From CAZRGV01 sp964599655 (lineage in GTDB: Bacteria; Planctomycetota; Planctomycetia; Isosphaerales; Isosphaeraceae), in NCBI GenBank assembly GCA_964599655.1, contig CAZRGV010000044.1, positions 1 to 42,935 of the forward strand: DNA of 42,935 nucleotides, given 5' to 3'. Position numbers and translations under genes: made by a program. This document shows positions 9,452-19,282 of this stretch, in pieces. Every line of letters begins with the position of its first letter. Position 1 is the first letter of the stretch. The notes under the pieces are model-generated. The model was not told the origin of the DNA and searched no databases. It saw only the letters and a list, made by a program, of their open reading frames with translations.

Positions 9452-11268
9452 TCAGGACAGGTTCATGCTCATCAGGAACTCCCCATTCGACTTGGTCTTC
9501 TTCATCCGGCCCGTGAGCAGTTCCATGGCCTCGACCGGGTTCATGTCGTTGAGGACGCGGCGGAGAATCCAGACGCGACGCAGTTCCTCGGGGTCCATGA
9601 GGTACTCTTCGCGGCGGGTGCCGGAGCGGTTGACGTCGATGGCCGGCCAGACTCGGCGGTCGACTAGGCGGCGGTCAAGGTGCAACTCCATGTTGCCGGT
9701 CCCCTTGAACTCCTCGAAGATGACGTCGTCCATCCGGCTTCCGGTGTCGATCAGGGCGGTTGCCAGAATCGTCAGGCTGCCGGCCTCCTCGATCTTCCGG
9801 GCGGCGCCGAAGAATCGCTTGGGCTTCTGAAGGGCCGACGCGTCGATACCGCCGGTCAGGATCTTGCCCGAGTGCGGCGCCTCGGTGTTGTAGGCCCGGG
9901 CCAGCCTGGTGATCGAATCGAGCAGGATCACGACGTCCTTGCCGAATTCAACCATCCGCTTGGCCTTCGCGATGACCATCTCGGCAACCTGAATGTGCCG
10001 CGAGGCCNNNNNNNNNNNNNNNNNNNNNNNNNNNNNNNNNNNNNNNNNNNNNNNNNNNNNNNNNNNNNNNNNNNNNNNNNNNNNATCAGGAGAACCATCA
10101 CATACGCGTCGGAGTGGTTCGCGAGGATGCTGTTCGCGATCTTCTGGAGCAGGACCGTCTTGCCGGTTCGGGGAGGGGCGACGATGAGACCGCGCTGGCC
10201 CTTACCGATCGGCGTCACGAGATCGACGACGCGCATGTTGATCTCGTCGGCGGTCGTCTCCAGCTTGATGCGCCCCTGCGGATGCAGCGGCGTCAGGTCG
10301 TCGAAGCCGACCTTCTCGCTGAGTCGGTCGGGATCCTCGTAGTTGATCGCCTCGACGCGGAGCAGGGCGAAGTAGCGCTCGTTCTCCTTGGGAGGCCGGA
10401 TCTGCCCAGCGACGATGGCTCCCGTCTTCAGGCCGAAGCGGCGAATTTGGCTCGGCGAAACGTAGATATCGTCTGGGCAGGGGAGGTAATTGTAGTCCGG
10501 ACTGCGGAGGAAGCCGAAGCCGTCCGGCAGAACCTCCAGGGTGCCCTCGCCGAACATCAGGCCGTTCTGCTTGACCCGCTCCTTGAGGATCTTGAAGATC
10601 AGGTCCTGCTTTTTGAGCCCCGTGTACTCAGAGACCCCCTCGCGTTTGGCGGTGCTGATCAACTGAGGCATCGTCATCTTTTGAAGCTCGGTGAGATGGA
10701 TCTCACCGCGCTTGATGTCTTCGTAACGATCGTGAATCTCGGCGTCGCCAAAAACGTCTTCGTCCTCGTCCTCCATGAACATCGGCGAGCCGCTGTTCCC
10801 AACGTTCTCGTTCCGGTTCAGGGGTGGGAGCACTTCGAGATCGAGATCCACGTCCAGATCCTGGGGGATGGGCCGGATCGCCTCCCGCTCGCGTTCGCGA
10901 TCCCGATCGCGGGACGCTCGATCGCGAGAGCCGTTGGTCTCTGCATCGCGGTTCGCGTACGACGACTCGCGCTCGGCACGATCGCGGGCGAGGCGATCCC
11001 GAAGCGTCATGCCCGGTTCGCGATCGCCGCGGCTACGCGCGGCGAGTGGCCCCGGTTCCCGGTCGTTCGACCTCGACGGCTCACGATCACGATCACGATA
11101 TTGATCACGGTCGGACCGGTCGCGATCCACGGACGGCGCGCTGGAAGCATCGTGAGCGTCGATCACGGCGTCATCGTTGTTCTGAGGCGTGACGGATTCC
11201 GACGAGGCGGACTTGCGGGAGCGAGACGTGTTGGTTGGCTCCCGGCGGGGGCGAGTTTCATGCGGCAT
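9452..11268 (-). CDS. rho: transcription termination factor Rho (interrupted by assembly gap)
   Basis: An RNA-dependent hexameric helicase that ends transcription. The product is about 605 residues, compared with 419 in E. coli. Residues 1-190 form an extension, including an Arg/Asp/Glu-rich stretch (47-130, with RDRDRERERE) and an acidic patch (164-172). The Rho N domain (GEIHLTELQKM, about 189-235), the RNA-binding cold-shock domain (YVSPSQIRRF) and the ATPase domain with Walker A APPRTGKT follow. After the gap come LLDSITRLARAYN, GTGNMELHLDR and the normal C-terminus. The 77-N gap hides the IDERPEEV...STFDEP region and puts the two halves in different frames; a 78-nt gap restores one frame. 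The start is ATG 11268, with GAGGAG 11 nt upstream. The gene is intact as far as can be seen. Confidence 0.93.
10008..10084. other. assembly gap (77 N) inside rho
   Basis: Seventy-seven unresolved bases. By comparison with the conserved Rho sequence between VMVLL and ASRHIQ, 78 nt are missing, so the N count appears to be one short. Confidence 0.95.
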
Positions 11269-11444
11269 ATCGATCCAATCTCCTCTCAGGACGGGCACCG
11301 GAAACTCTTTGGGGCGTCGAGTCGCCGCGGGTCGAATGACACGATCGCCAGTGACAACGAGGGGTCGAAGGCGACTCGACGTGAAATGGATTTCACACGC
11401 GGACCAGGACAGGAAGGCAAAAAGTCAAGAAACTCTTCGATCAC

Positions 11445-12197
11445 TCATGTGGACGAATTTTCCGCACTGGCATCCGACCCGGCGCGGGTCCGGGAGGGGC
11501 GGCTCCGGGCCCTGAGCTTGATCTGACGCCAGAGCCGCTCCAGATCGGCTTCGAGTGAGCCGGAATCACCGTCGTTGCGAATCACGACGTCCGCCCGCGA
11601 CCTCTTCAGATCCAGCGGGAGCTGAGACCGTTCCCGAGCGTCAATCGTTGCCGCGTCCCAGCCGCGCGAGACCGCGACGCGCTTCTGGCGAAGCTCGCGC
11701 GGCGCCTCGACGAACGCGACGATGTCGCAGAGATCGTCCCAGCCGGCCTCGAAGAGGATCGCGGCGTCGAGCACGACGGCCTCATGCTGCCTCTTCCGCT
11801 CGAATCGGGCGATCGCCCGCTCGAAGGTATCTCGCATTCGAGGATGGAGAATCGATTCGAGGGCCCGGAGCGACTCGCGTTCCGCGAAGACGATCCGTCC
11901 GAGCCTTCGACGATCGATCCGCGACGGATCGCTCGCGTCGAGCACCTCGTCTCCGAACCGCGCCACGACCTGTTCTCGCGAGGGCGTCTGATCGAGCAAG
12001 GCGTGGCCGACCACGTCGGCGTCGAGAACGGCCGCGCCTCGTCCGGCCAGGGCAGCGGCCACGGTGCTTTTCCCCGCGCCGATGCCTCCCACCAGGCCAA
12101 TGACCGGAATTCGCCCGTGCTTCCAGGGGCCCACGACCCGGCGCGGAGCCGGGCGTCTGGCAGGTTCATTGCGGCGGTGGCGGGCAGGACGCGTCAT
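11445..12197 (-). CDS. coaE: dephospho-CoA kinase
   Basis: The enzyme phosphorylates the 3'-hydroxyl of dephospho-CoA with ATP, the last step of coenzyme A synthesis. It shows the P-loop GLVGGIGAGKST, the DADVVGHALL substrate motif, HPRMRDTFE, and VLDAAILFEAGWDDLCD, all in CoaE order. About 250 residues with ATG 12197 (MTRPARHRRN); an in-frame ATG at 12230 is possible. The first 27 residues are basic and proline-rich, beyond the family core, and the C-terminus is also basic. It is 176 bp upstream of rho on the same strand. Confidence 0.93.
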   Translation of the reverse strand: MTRPARHRRNEPARRPAPRRVVGPWKHGRIPVIGLVGGIGAGKSTVAAALAGRGAAVLDADVVGHALLDQTPSREQVVARFGDEVLDASDPSRIDRRRLGRIVFAERESLRALESILHPRMRDTFERAIARFERKRQHEAVVLDAAILFEAGWDDLCDIVAFVEAPRELRQKRVAVSRGWDAATIDARERSQLPLDLKRSRADVVIRNDGDSGSLEADLERLWRQIKLRARSRPSRTRAGSDASAENSST

Positions 12198-12846
12198 GTC
12201 GCTTGGAGAGGGTCTGGAACGGGTTTTCATCGGGATTGACGGTGACTGCGAGACCTCGGCTTCACACGTGGGAAGGTTCCGTTCGGAACGCGGATCTGCT
12301 CGGGCATTCGTCCGCTTGCCATCGGAGTGCCGGCTCGATGGCGGTGTGTCCGTTCCCTTTCCTCGGTCCAGGAACCGATCGTGTTACCGTGACGACCGTT
12401 CGGAATCACAAGGGAGCAAAAGGGTGGAGAGGGTTCTCGTGGTTGGAATGTCGAGACGCCGGGCTCATCAGCCGGAAGGACCCCAGAATCGGCTTGAGCC
12501 AGGGGAAACGATCCTACCAATGAGGGGGGCGTTGGAAAGACCGAGAGCGGAGGACTGACGGACGTTAGGTTCTCTTATACTCTATGTCCGAGGTTGTTGC
12601 AACGAGTTTCCCTCGAAGCGCAACGTTTCCGCATTTCGACGCTGTTGTGTCGCGCAAAGTCTCCGTCGACGCGCGAAGGCCGCCTCCTCGCCCTATTTCG
12701 AGGAGGCAGTCTCCATCCCACGAACCATGGCTTCGGGTATCGTCACGCGAGTCAAACCGCGACGCACGATGCCGTTTCTTCATCCGGTCTCAGCGAAGCT
12801 TCCCGACGGGAAGCGCTCCTCACTTGTTGGAGGAGGTGAGCTCCGG
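12198..12846. other. intergenic region upstream of coaE, hairpins only
   Basis: About 650 bp with no convincing gene; short open frames on both strands lack recognisable features. Near the end of the upstream minus-strand gene it holds three inverted repeats: gcctcctcg/cgaggaggc (12682-12707, 8-nt loop), gcttccc/gggaagc (12798-12814, 3-nt loop) and ctcctc/gaggag (12816-12835). The latter two follow the stop at 12847 and could end that transcript, but none is followed by a U-tract. Confidence 0.5.
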
Positions 12847-14151
12847 TCACATGTCGGGGACAGCCTGGCGGAGGAATTGTACCTGGCTGAATTCGGGCCC
12901 AAAATACGGCTGATAGGCCAGCGGGACGAGCTGGTTGAACGTCGGCTTCGCCCTGGGCCTGGTGGTGTTCTTGGCATAGCCCGTTTTCTCGGCCAGCCAG
13001 TCCCTCCAGGCGACGCCTTCCTCGCCGAGATCCTGGCCCGTCGCATCCGACAGAACCCGCGTCACCAGGCCGTTGAAGGACTTGCGAACCTGGTTGATCG
13101 CTTCCACCTGAGCGATGTCGTTGCTCAGTTGCATCTGAGCCCCAACCGCGGCTCTGTTGGCCTCCGCCATCAACTGGCGAGGGGAGATCGCCTCTTGAAA
13201 CTTGACCGTGTCCGTGACCCGCATCGGCGTCTTCCCGCTCAGGTCGAGGTACGGCAGACCCTGCAGCGACGCGAACGTTCTCAAGATGACCGGCGAACCG
13301 AAGCTGTCGTAACCGATCAGGTCGCCGGGCCGGAACCCGACATTCGGCGGAGGCGGCGGTGCGTAGAATCGCCGGATGTTGAAACGCTCTCCCTCGACGA
13401 ACAGAACGCCCGGAGAGCCTGGCCCGCCCACAGGTCGAACCTCGTATTTCAGAGGAGTTGCCAACAAGGTCAAAAGAAACTCGACATATTCCTCGGGCGC
13501 ACGGCCTCGGAGTGTCTCCGTGGCCAGCCGGCGGACCTCGGCCGAGACGCCGTAGACCGAGAGGCTCGCGAGGGTCTTGGACGAGACCGCGCCCTGGATC
13601 TGGCCGAGGACCTGGACGGCGATCCGCTGGTCGGTCGGGGTCGGCCCGCAGAACTCGCGATAGATCGCCGGGACGGCCTTCGGGTCCTCGATCTTCGCCA
13701 GATACGCCTCGGCCTCCGCCTGGCGTGGCCCGCCGTGGATCTGCCGGTGCACGTTCCGCAGGCTGCTGCTCCAGTCGCGGATGGCCTTCTGGGTCTCCCT
13801 CGCCTCCTTGATCTGCTCGTCATCCATCCATTGGCCGTTGTATTTCTTGTAGCCGAGACGCTTCCAGGCCACCTCCCGACGGGGGTCGAGCGAGACCACC
13901 GTGGCGAAGTGCGCCTTGGCCTCGGCGTCCAGCCCGTGCTGTTCGCACCAGAGGGCCAGCTTCCACTGGGCGTCGGCGGTCTTCGGCGTCTTGATCCGCT
14001 TGACGTTGTACTCAGCCAGAGCCTGCGCCGGCTCGGGCTTCTCGGCGGCGGCCACCTCCGGCTCCGCGTTGTTCTGGTCGTCGGCGATCAGGCCGATCGT
14101 CGTTGTCAAGAATCCCAGTAATCCGGACAACCCGAGAGCAAGCGGGAACAT
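12847..14151 (-). CDS. secreted HEAT/TPR-like planctomycete protein
   Basis: A 434-residue protein with an N-terminal signal-like segment (MFPLALGLSGLLGFLTTTIG, residues 1-20). Residues 45-100 resemble one or two TPR units (AQWKLALWCEQHGLDAEAKAHFATVVSLDP). A GYKKYNGQWM motif follows, seen in many planctomycete secreted proteins, then a helical region with HEAT-like content (DPKAVPAIYREF, DQRIAVQVLGQI, SAEVRRLATETL). The C-terminal half is unique. The likely site is the periplasm or outer surface and the function is unknown. The start at 14151 is favoured because it places the signal segment at the N-terminus. It lies 186 bp downstream of polA on the same strand. Confidence 0.7.
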   Translation of the reverse strand: MFPLALGLSGLLGFLTTTIGLIADDQNNAEPEVAAAEKPEPAQALAEYNVKRIKTPKTADAQWKLALWCEQHGLDAEAKAHFATVVSLDPRREVAWKRLGYKKYNGQWMDDEQIKEARETQKAIRDWSSSLRNVHRQIHGGPRQAEAEAYLAKIEDPKAVPAIYREFCGPTPTDQRIAVQVLGQIQGAVSSKTLASLSVYGVSAEVRRLATETLRGRAPEEYVEFLLTLLATPLKYEVRPVGGPGSPGVLFVEGERFNIRRFYAPPPPPNVGFRPGDLIGYDSFGSPVILRTFASLQGLPYLDLSGKTPMRVTDTVKFQEAISPRQLMAEANRAAVGAQMQLSNDIAQVEAINQVRKSFNGLVTRVLSDATGQDLGEEGVAWRDWLAEKTGYAKNTTRPRAKPTFNQLVPLAYQPYFGPEFSQVQFLRQAVPDM

Positions 14152-14308
14152 GACACGGTCCTCCCTGGCGTCGCTGGGAGTGGGCTTCGACGAAGACTTT
14201 TCGTCGGTACGATCAGAGCGACGACACACTGAGTCGACCTTCACCGCCGACCGATTCCGACACCTTCACGCTATCACCCTGGCACGTCAGCCGCAAGGTT
14301 CGATTTCT

Positions 14309-14330
14309 TTCGGACGCGGAACCGTCCGAA
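14309..14330. terminator. hairpin after polA
   Basis: ttcggacg (14309-14316) pairs with cgtccgaa (14323-14330) around a 6-nt loop, 8 bp downstream of the polA stop on the minus strand. There is no U-tract, so the terminator role is tentative. Confidence 0.4.
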
Positions 14331-14337
14331 GGGCCGA

Positions 14338-17031
14338 TCATTCGATCGGCTCGACGTCGAGCCAGTTCGGCCCGACCGCCAGGTCGACCTTCAACGGCAC
14401 GTCCAGGGCGAGCGCTCCGGTCATGCACTGCCGGACGAGCGTCGCCAGCGCAAGGATTTCTTCCTTTGGCGCTTCGAAAACCAGCTCGTCGTGGATCTGC
14501 AAGAGCATGCGCGCCTGTCGCTTTTCTTCCCGGAGCCGGCGATCGACGTCGATCATGGCTCGCTTGATCAGATCGGCCGCCGAGCCCTGGATCACCGTGT
14601 TCACCGCCGTGCGTTCGGCGAGGTTGCGAACGCGGCCGGTCGTGTTCTTGATCCCGCTGATCGCGCGACGGCGGCCCAGGATCGTCTCGACCCGCCCTTT
14701 GTCCCGCGCCGATTCGAGGGTCCGGGTGATGAACCGATCCACTCCTTCGTATTCGCGGAAGTAGGCGTCGATGAAGATCGCGGCCTCGTCCTGCTTGATT
14801 CCCAGGCGGGTGGCCAGACCGTAAGGACTCAGCCCGTAGATCACGCCGAAGTTGACCGTCTTCGCCATCCGACGCTGATCCGACGTGACCTCGTTTTCCG
14901 GCACTCGGAAGATCTCCGACGCAACCACGGTGTGGATGTCCCGATCGTCTTCGAACGCCTGGACTAGCGCGGGATCTTTCGAGAAGTGGGCGAGTATCCG
15001 CAGCTCGATCTGCGAGTAGTCGGCCGTCAGGAGCGACCAACCCGGGAACCCCGCGACGAACGCCTGGCGGATCTGCCGGCCGTCCTCCGTCCGAACCGGA
15101 ATGTTCTGCAAGTTCGGATCGCTCGAACTGAGCCGGCCCGTGGCGGCGACCACCTGGTTGAACGAGGCATGAATGCGACCGTCGGGGTGGACCAGCGCCG
15201 GCAGGGCGTCCAGGTAGGTCCCCTTGAGCTTGTCGAGCTGGCGGAATTCGACGATCAATCGGGGCAGGGGGTGGCGGCTCGCCAGTTCCTCCAGCACCTC
15301 GGCGTCGGTGCTCGGCTCTCCCTTGGGGGTTTTCTTGGTCGAGGGGAGTTTCAGCTCCTCGAACAGCACCTGCCGCAGTTGAGGGCCCGAGCCGATGTTG
15401 AACTCGTGTCCGGCGTGCCTGAAGATTTCGGCCTTGATCCGCTCCAGCCGGGTCGCGAACTCGGTGGAGAGCGCCGAGAGTCGATCGACGTCAACCTTCA
15501 CGCCGACCGCTTCCATCCCGGCCAGCACGCGGATCAACGGCCGCTCCAGGTCGGCGTAGAGCGGCCAGAGCCCCTCCTCGCGGACCCTCGGCGCCAGGAT
15601 TTCCTCGAGCCGCCAGGCCGCATCGGCGTCCTCGCCGGCGTATCGCGCCACCTGGGCGACATCGACCAGGTCCATGGTCGTCTGATTCTTCCCTTTGCCG
15701 ATCAGCGACTCGATCGGAATCATCGTGTGGTCGAGAAACCGCCGTGAGAGCTCGTCGAGATTATGGTTCCGCTCACCGCTCTCGAGCAGGTAGCTCAGAA
15801 CCATGGTGTCGGTCACGGGTCCCGCGATCTCCACACCGACCCGTTGCAGCACGAGCATGTCATACTTCAGGTTCTGACCGACGATCTCCACCTCCGGATC
15901 GGTCAGGATCGGTCGAAGGGCCTCGATCGTCGAGGCCGGATCAAGCACCTGGCTCCCCATCGGCCCACGAACCGGCAGATACCAGGCATGCCCCTTCTCC
16001 CACGAAAAGGAGAACCCGACCAGCGAGGCCAGCAACGGATCGACCCCGGTCGTCTCGGTGTCGAAACTGAACTTGCGCTGTTTCTTGAGCGCCTCCAGGA
16101 AACGGTCCCGCTTCGACGGCGTGTCGACGATCTCGTAGCGATCGGTTTCCCAGGCCGACTCCGGAGACGCGTCGGAGTCCACGATTTCATCGAGGAAACG
16201 GTGAAACCCGCATTCGATGCAGATCGCCTTCAGCGCCTTGGCATCGTAGCCATCGTAACGAAAGTGGTCCCAGTCGATCGTCAGGGGCACGTCCTCTCGA
16301 AGCGCGATCAGCGCGCGGCCCCTCCTCGCGACATCGGCATGCGTCTTGAGAACTTCCCTCTTCTTGGCGCCGGCCACCTTATCGGCGTTGGCCAGCAAGG
16401 TCTCCAGGTCGCCGAACTCCTCAAGCAGCTTCGCCCCCGTCTTGAGCCCGATGCCTGGTACACCCGGTACGTTGTCGACCGCGTCGCCGGTCAAGGCCAG
16501 AAGGTCGACGACCTGATCGGGCCGCACACCCCAATCGGCCTTGAGCCCCTCGACGTCGAGGACCTGAAGCTTCCGAAGGTTGTAAATGAACGTGTGCTCG
16601 TCAAGCAGTTGCCGCGCGTCCTTGTCGGCCGTGCAGAGGAACACGTCCAGCCCGTGCTTGACACCCTCGCGTGCCAGCGTGGCGATGACGTCGTCGGCCT
16701 CGAAGCCCTCGACCATAAGAACGGGAATGCCGAACGCCTCCACGAGCCGCTTGATGACCGGAATCTGGGGCACGAGATCCTCGGGCATCTCCTTGCGCTG
16801 GGCCTTGTACTCGGTGAACAGCTCGGAGCGGAAGACCGGACCGGCCCCGTCGAAGGCCGCGGCCAGGTAGTCAGGTTTGCGGGTTTTAATGAGATTGAGG
16901 ATGTCGCGGAAGATGCCGAACACCGCGTTGGTGGGCTGTCCCGCCGGCCCCGTCATGATGGGAATGGCGTGGAAAACCTGAAAAATCAGGGAATAGGCAT
17001 CCAGGATATAAAGCGTGGGCCGGGAACTCAT
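14338..17031 (-). CDS. polA: DNA polymerase I
   Basis: An 897-residue family A polymerase for Okazaki-fragment maturation and repair synthesis. The 5' nuclease domain is at residues 1-300 (YILDAYSLIFQVFHA; helix-hairpin GVPGIGLKTGAKLL). The 3'-5' exonuclease domain keeps its acidic residues (FDTETTG near 323, NLKYD, YAGEDADA), so proofreading is probably active, unlike in Taq polymerase. The polymerase domain has motif A DYSQIELR (near 670), motif B RRMAKTVNFGVIYG and motif C IHDELVF (near 846). The start is ATG 17031 (MSSRPTLYI); the frame is open for about 100 codons upstream but those residues are not Pol I-like. It heads the minus-strand run. Confidence 0.96.
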   Translation of the reverse strand: MSSRPTLYILDAYSLIFQVFHAIPIMTGPAGQPTNAVFGIFRDILNLIKTRKPDYLAAAFDGAGPVFRSELFTEYKAQRKEMPEDLVPQIPVIKRLVEAFGIPVLMVEGFEADDVIATLAREGVKHGLDVFLCTADKDARQLLDEHTFIYNLRKLQVLDVEGLKADWGVRPDQVVDLLALTGDAVDNVPGVPGIGLKTGAKLLEEFGDLETLLANADKVAGAKKREVLKTHADVARRGRALIALREDVPLTIDWDHFRYDGYDAKALKAICIECGFHRFLDEIVDSDASPESAWETDRYEIVDTPSKRDRFLEALKKQRKFSFDTETTGVDPLLASLVGFSFSWEKGHAWYLPVRGPMGSQVLDPASTIEALRPILTDPEVEIVGQNLKYDMLVLQRVGVEIAGPVTDTMVLSYLLESGERNHNLDELSRRFLDHTMIPIESLIGKGKNQTTMDLVDVAQVARYAGEDADAAWRLEEILAPRVREEGLWPLYADLERPLIRVLAGMEAVGVKVDVDRLSALSTEFATRLERIKAEIFRHAGHEFNIGSGPQLRQVLFEELKLPSTKKTPKGEPSTDAEVLEELASRHPLPRLIVEFRQLDKLKGTYLDALPALVHPDGRIHASFNQVVAATGRLSSSDPNLQNIPVRTEDGRQIRQAFVAGFPGWSLLTADYSQIELRILAHFSKDPALVQAFEDDRDIHTVVASEIFRVPENEVTSDQRRMAKTVNFGVIYGLSPYGLATRLGIKQDEAAIFIDAYFREYEGVDRFITRTLESARDKGRVETILGRRRAISGIKNTTGRVRNLAERTAVNTVIQGSAADLIKRAMIDVDRRLREEKRQARMLLQIHDELVFEAPKEEILALATLVRQCMTGALALDVPLKVDLAVGPNWLDVEPIE

Positions 17032-17327
17032 GGCATCCTTTATTGGTCTAAGGAAGACGGGCCGGCTGTGTCCCGGTGAGGGACCTCGGTCCCGAGTCAC
17101 GGAACGCATCCATGATCGAGAGGATTTGATTTGACCGCCACTCCGCGACGGCCTTACAATCCTCAAGGTCGACCCTTGTTGCGACAATCCTCCGCACCGC
17201 GATTGCGTCGCGCGGGAACTCGGGCGATCTGCCCGACACTCGCCTCTCTTTATGTGCCATACTATCAGCAAATCGGTTCGGCGTCTCCGGCTCTCGGGGG
17301 CGCGCGTCGCCGTCAGGAGCCTCATCC

Positions 17328-18923
17328 ATGCCACCAGCGGCCAGTGACAATCAAGGGCTCAAGATCGCCGTCGCGTCCTTCGTGACGCTCTCGGTGGTCT
17401 TGGCTGTTGCGACCTATTTCGGCTTCTCGAATTCCTCCTATTACCAGGCCAAGTTCGACGAAGCCCAGAAAGAGGCCAGCAACGCCAAGCAAGCCCAGAA
17501 TACCCTGCAAAATCAGTTCAACGACCTCAAGGAAGTGGCCGGCTACGCCAAGACCGAGGATTCCGTCGTCAAGGATCAGGTCAAGAAGGACATCGACGGC
17601 CTCAGCAAGAGCTCGGCCGAGATGACCGGGGAAATCCAGAAGCTGATCGACGCCTACAAGTCATCGGCCGGCGCCAATGCCAGCCCCAAGGTCGACGAGT
17701 TGGCCCAGAACGGCCAAACCATCATCACCTCGCTCGCCTCCGAGCCCAACAAAACGCTCCAGTCGACCCTCAACCGACTGGTCGAGCTGATGTCCAACCA
17801 GACTCAGCTCCTGACCGCCATCGGCATCGATTACCAGGCCACCCGGCACGAACTCGAGGCCTCGAACCAGGTCGCCCAGGAAAAGGTCAATGTCGAGGTC
17901 GGCGCCAAGGAAAAGGCCGAGAACGACCTGCTCGCCGTCCAACAGAAACACGAGGAAGAACGCCGAAGCCTCATCAGCCGGCTCGACGAACTGCAAACGC
18001 GGAACAGCCAGCAAGCCACCGAGATCACGACGCTCAAAACCCAGCTCGCCCAGGCCCAGGAAGACTGGCAACGCCGGTATAACCTGCTGATGGCCGACTA
18101 CCGCGAGGTTCGCGAGCGGCTCGAGAAGAAGGAAACCGTTCTCGACCAGGCCAACGGCTACGTCACCTACGTGGATTACACGCGCGAAGAGGTGTTCACG
18201 ACCCTGAATCGCCGCCAAGGCGCCCGGCCCCAGCTCATTCTCTCGGTCTTCGACAAGAATGCGCCGGGTCTGCCAACCGACACGCCCAAGGCCACGATCG
18301 AGCTGATCAAGGTCGACGATAACGGCAGCATCGCCCGCATCATCAAGACCTTCAAGACGATCGAGCCGATCCGGGCCGGCGATCAGGTTTACTCCCCCGC
18401 GTTCAAGCAAGGGGCTCAGACCTTCGCCCTCATCGGCAAGATCGACGTGGATCGCGATGGTCGTGACGACCGAGGCGATCTGAAGCGGCTGATCGAGTCC
18501 GCGGGCGGCCAGGTCGTCTTCGACCTTCCTCCGCCCGGCATCGGCAAGCAGTCGGGCGAGCTGACCCCCCGAACCGACTGGTACGTGCTCGATGACCGGC
18601 TCCCGATTCGTTCCGGAGTCGAGGAGAACACGGGAGCCACAGGTGAGGAAATCGCCGCGTTCGAGAAGCAGAAGAGCGACGCCTTGAAGGAAGCCCGTCT
18701 GGCGGGAGTCCGCCCCATCTCGATCGAGCGGCTGCTGGCCTACATCGGATACCGATACGGCCAGCCCGTAGGAGGCCAAGCCGAGGCGATCAATCGAAAG
18801 GCCATCGATCGCCTGCTCAATCCCAAGGGTAAGGTCGTCACGCCGACTCCTCCCGCGCCCACCGAGCCGGACGCCGCCGGCGCGGAACCCGCCGCGGCGG
18901 GGCCTGGCGCCGGCTTCCCCTGA
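17328..18923 (+). CDS. membrane-anchored coiled-coil protein with BRCT-like C-terminus
   Basis: A 531-residue protein. Residues 11-33 form one membrane segment. Residues 40-270 are a heptad-rich, Gln/Lys/Glu-rich coiled coil. A beta-rich segment follows (LNRRQGARPQLILSVFDK). Residues about 364-490 have a BRCT-like layout: FALIGKID, then LKRLIESAGGQVV, TDWYVLDD, a Lys/Ala helix (QKSDALKEARLAGVRPI) and IERLLAYIGY. BRCT modules usually bind phosphopeptides or DNA in repair proteins; one at the end of a membrane-tethered rod is unusual. The tail is Pro/Ala-rich. ATG 17328 follows AGGAGC. It is divergent from polA (296 bp apart), which may or may not be meaningful. Not a recognised named gene. Confidence 0.7.
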   Translation: MPPAASDNQGLKIAVASFVTLSVVLAVATYFGFSNSSYYQAKFDEAQKEASNAKQAQNTLQNQFNDLKEVAGYAKTEDSVVKDQVKKDIDGLSKSSAEMTGEIQKLIDAYKSSAGANASPKVDELAQNGQTIITSLASEPNKTLQSTLNRLVELMSNQTQLLTAIGIDYQATRHELEASNQVAQEKVNVEVGAKEKAENDLLAVQQKHEEERRSLISRLDELQTRNSQQATEITTLKTQLAQAQEDWQRRYNLLMADYREVRERLEKKETVLDQANGYVTYVDYTREEVFTTLNRRQGARPQLILSVFDKNAPGLPTDTPKATIELIKVDDNGSIARIIKTFKTIEPIRAGDQVYSPAFKQGAQTFALIGKIDVDRDGRDDRGDLKRLIESAGGQVVFDLPPPGIGKQSGELTPRTDWYVLDDRLPIRSGVEENTGATGEEIAAFEKQKSDALKEARLAGVRPISIERLLAYIGYRYGQPVGGQAEAINRKAIDRLLNPKGKVVTPTPPAPTEPDAAGAEPAAAGPGAGFP

Positions 18924-19282
18924 CGTCTGGCTTCGAGATCGTTCCGATTCCGCGCTTCACGAGCCCGGCGTCGACCATGTTTCGATGGTCGTCGCCGGGC
19001 TCGATGTCGTTCATGGTTCGCAATCCACAACCGTGACCCGCGTCGAATCGAACGAGAACCAAGGCCCCTTTGAGCGGCTTGATTCGTCTGGCGACCAGCC
19101 CGTCCGCGTCCATCCTCGCGATTGAAACGGCGCGCACTACGTTTCGCGTAGAACGAAAGACCTGATGGCAAATCAAGCCCTGAAGGGAAGGTTCGCCAAA
19201 ACGCCCCAGGGCCGCCCGCGCGACCCTGGAGGGATTCAGCGTTTCCTTTTCTCAAGACGCCGACCGTGCCAGTGGGCTCGGA
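18924..19282. other. convergent intergenic region
   Basis: 359 bp between the BRCT-like gene and citrate synthase. Apart from the hairpin at 18960-19003 nothing is recognisable; the small open frames on the minus strand have no family features. Confidence 0.6.
18960..19003. terminator. strong hairpin after the coiled-coil gene
   Basis: An 11-bp outer stem (18960-18970 with 18993-19003, core gagcccggcg) and a 7-bp inner stem (18972-18978 with 18985-18991) are separated by one T-T mismatch, with a 6-nt loop. It begins 36 bp past the stop at 18923, in a convergent intergenic region. No U-tract follows on either strand. Confidence 0.55.

Noticed and set aside
10840..11110. Simple-sequence DNA repeat or CRISPR-like array at the gatcgcgatc-rich stretch
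   Set aside because: The repetition follows from Arg-Asp codons in the Rho extension; there are no regular spacers.
12227..12913. Several open frames between coaE and the HEAT/TPR gene
   Set aside because: They conflict with each other, have erratic composition and no motifs.
18838..19176. A 112-codon minus-strand frame after the coiled-coil gene
   Set aside because: It overlaps the end of that gene and the hairpin and shows no family features.
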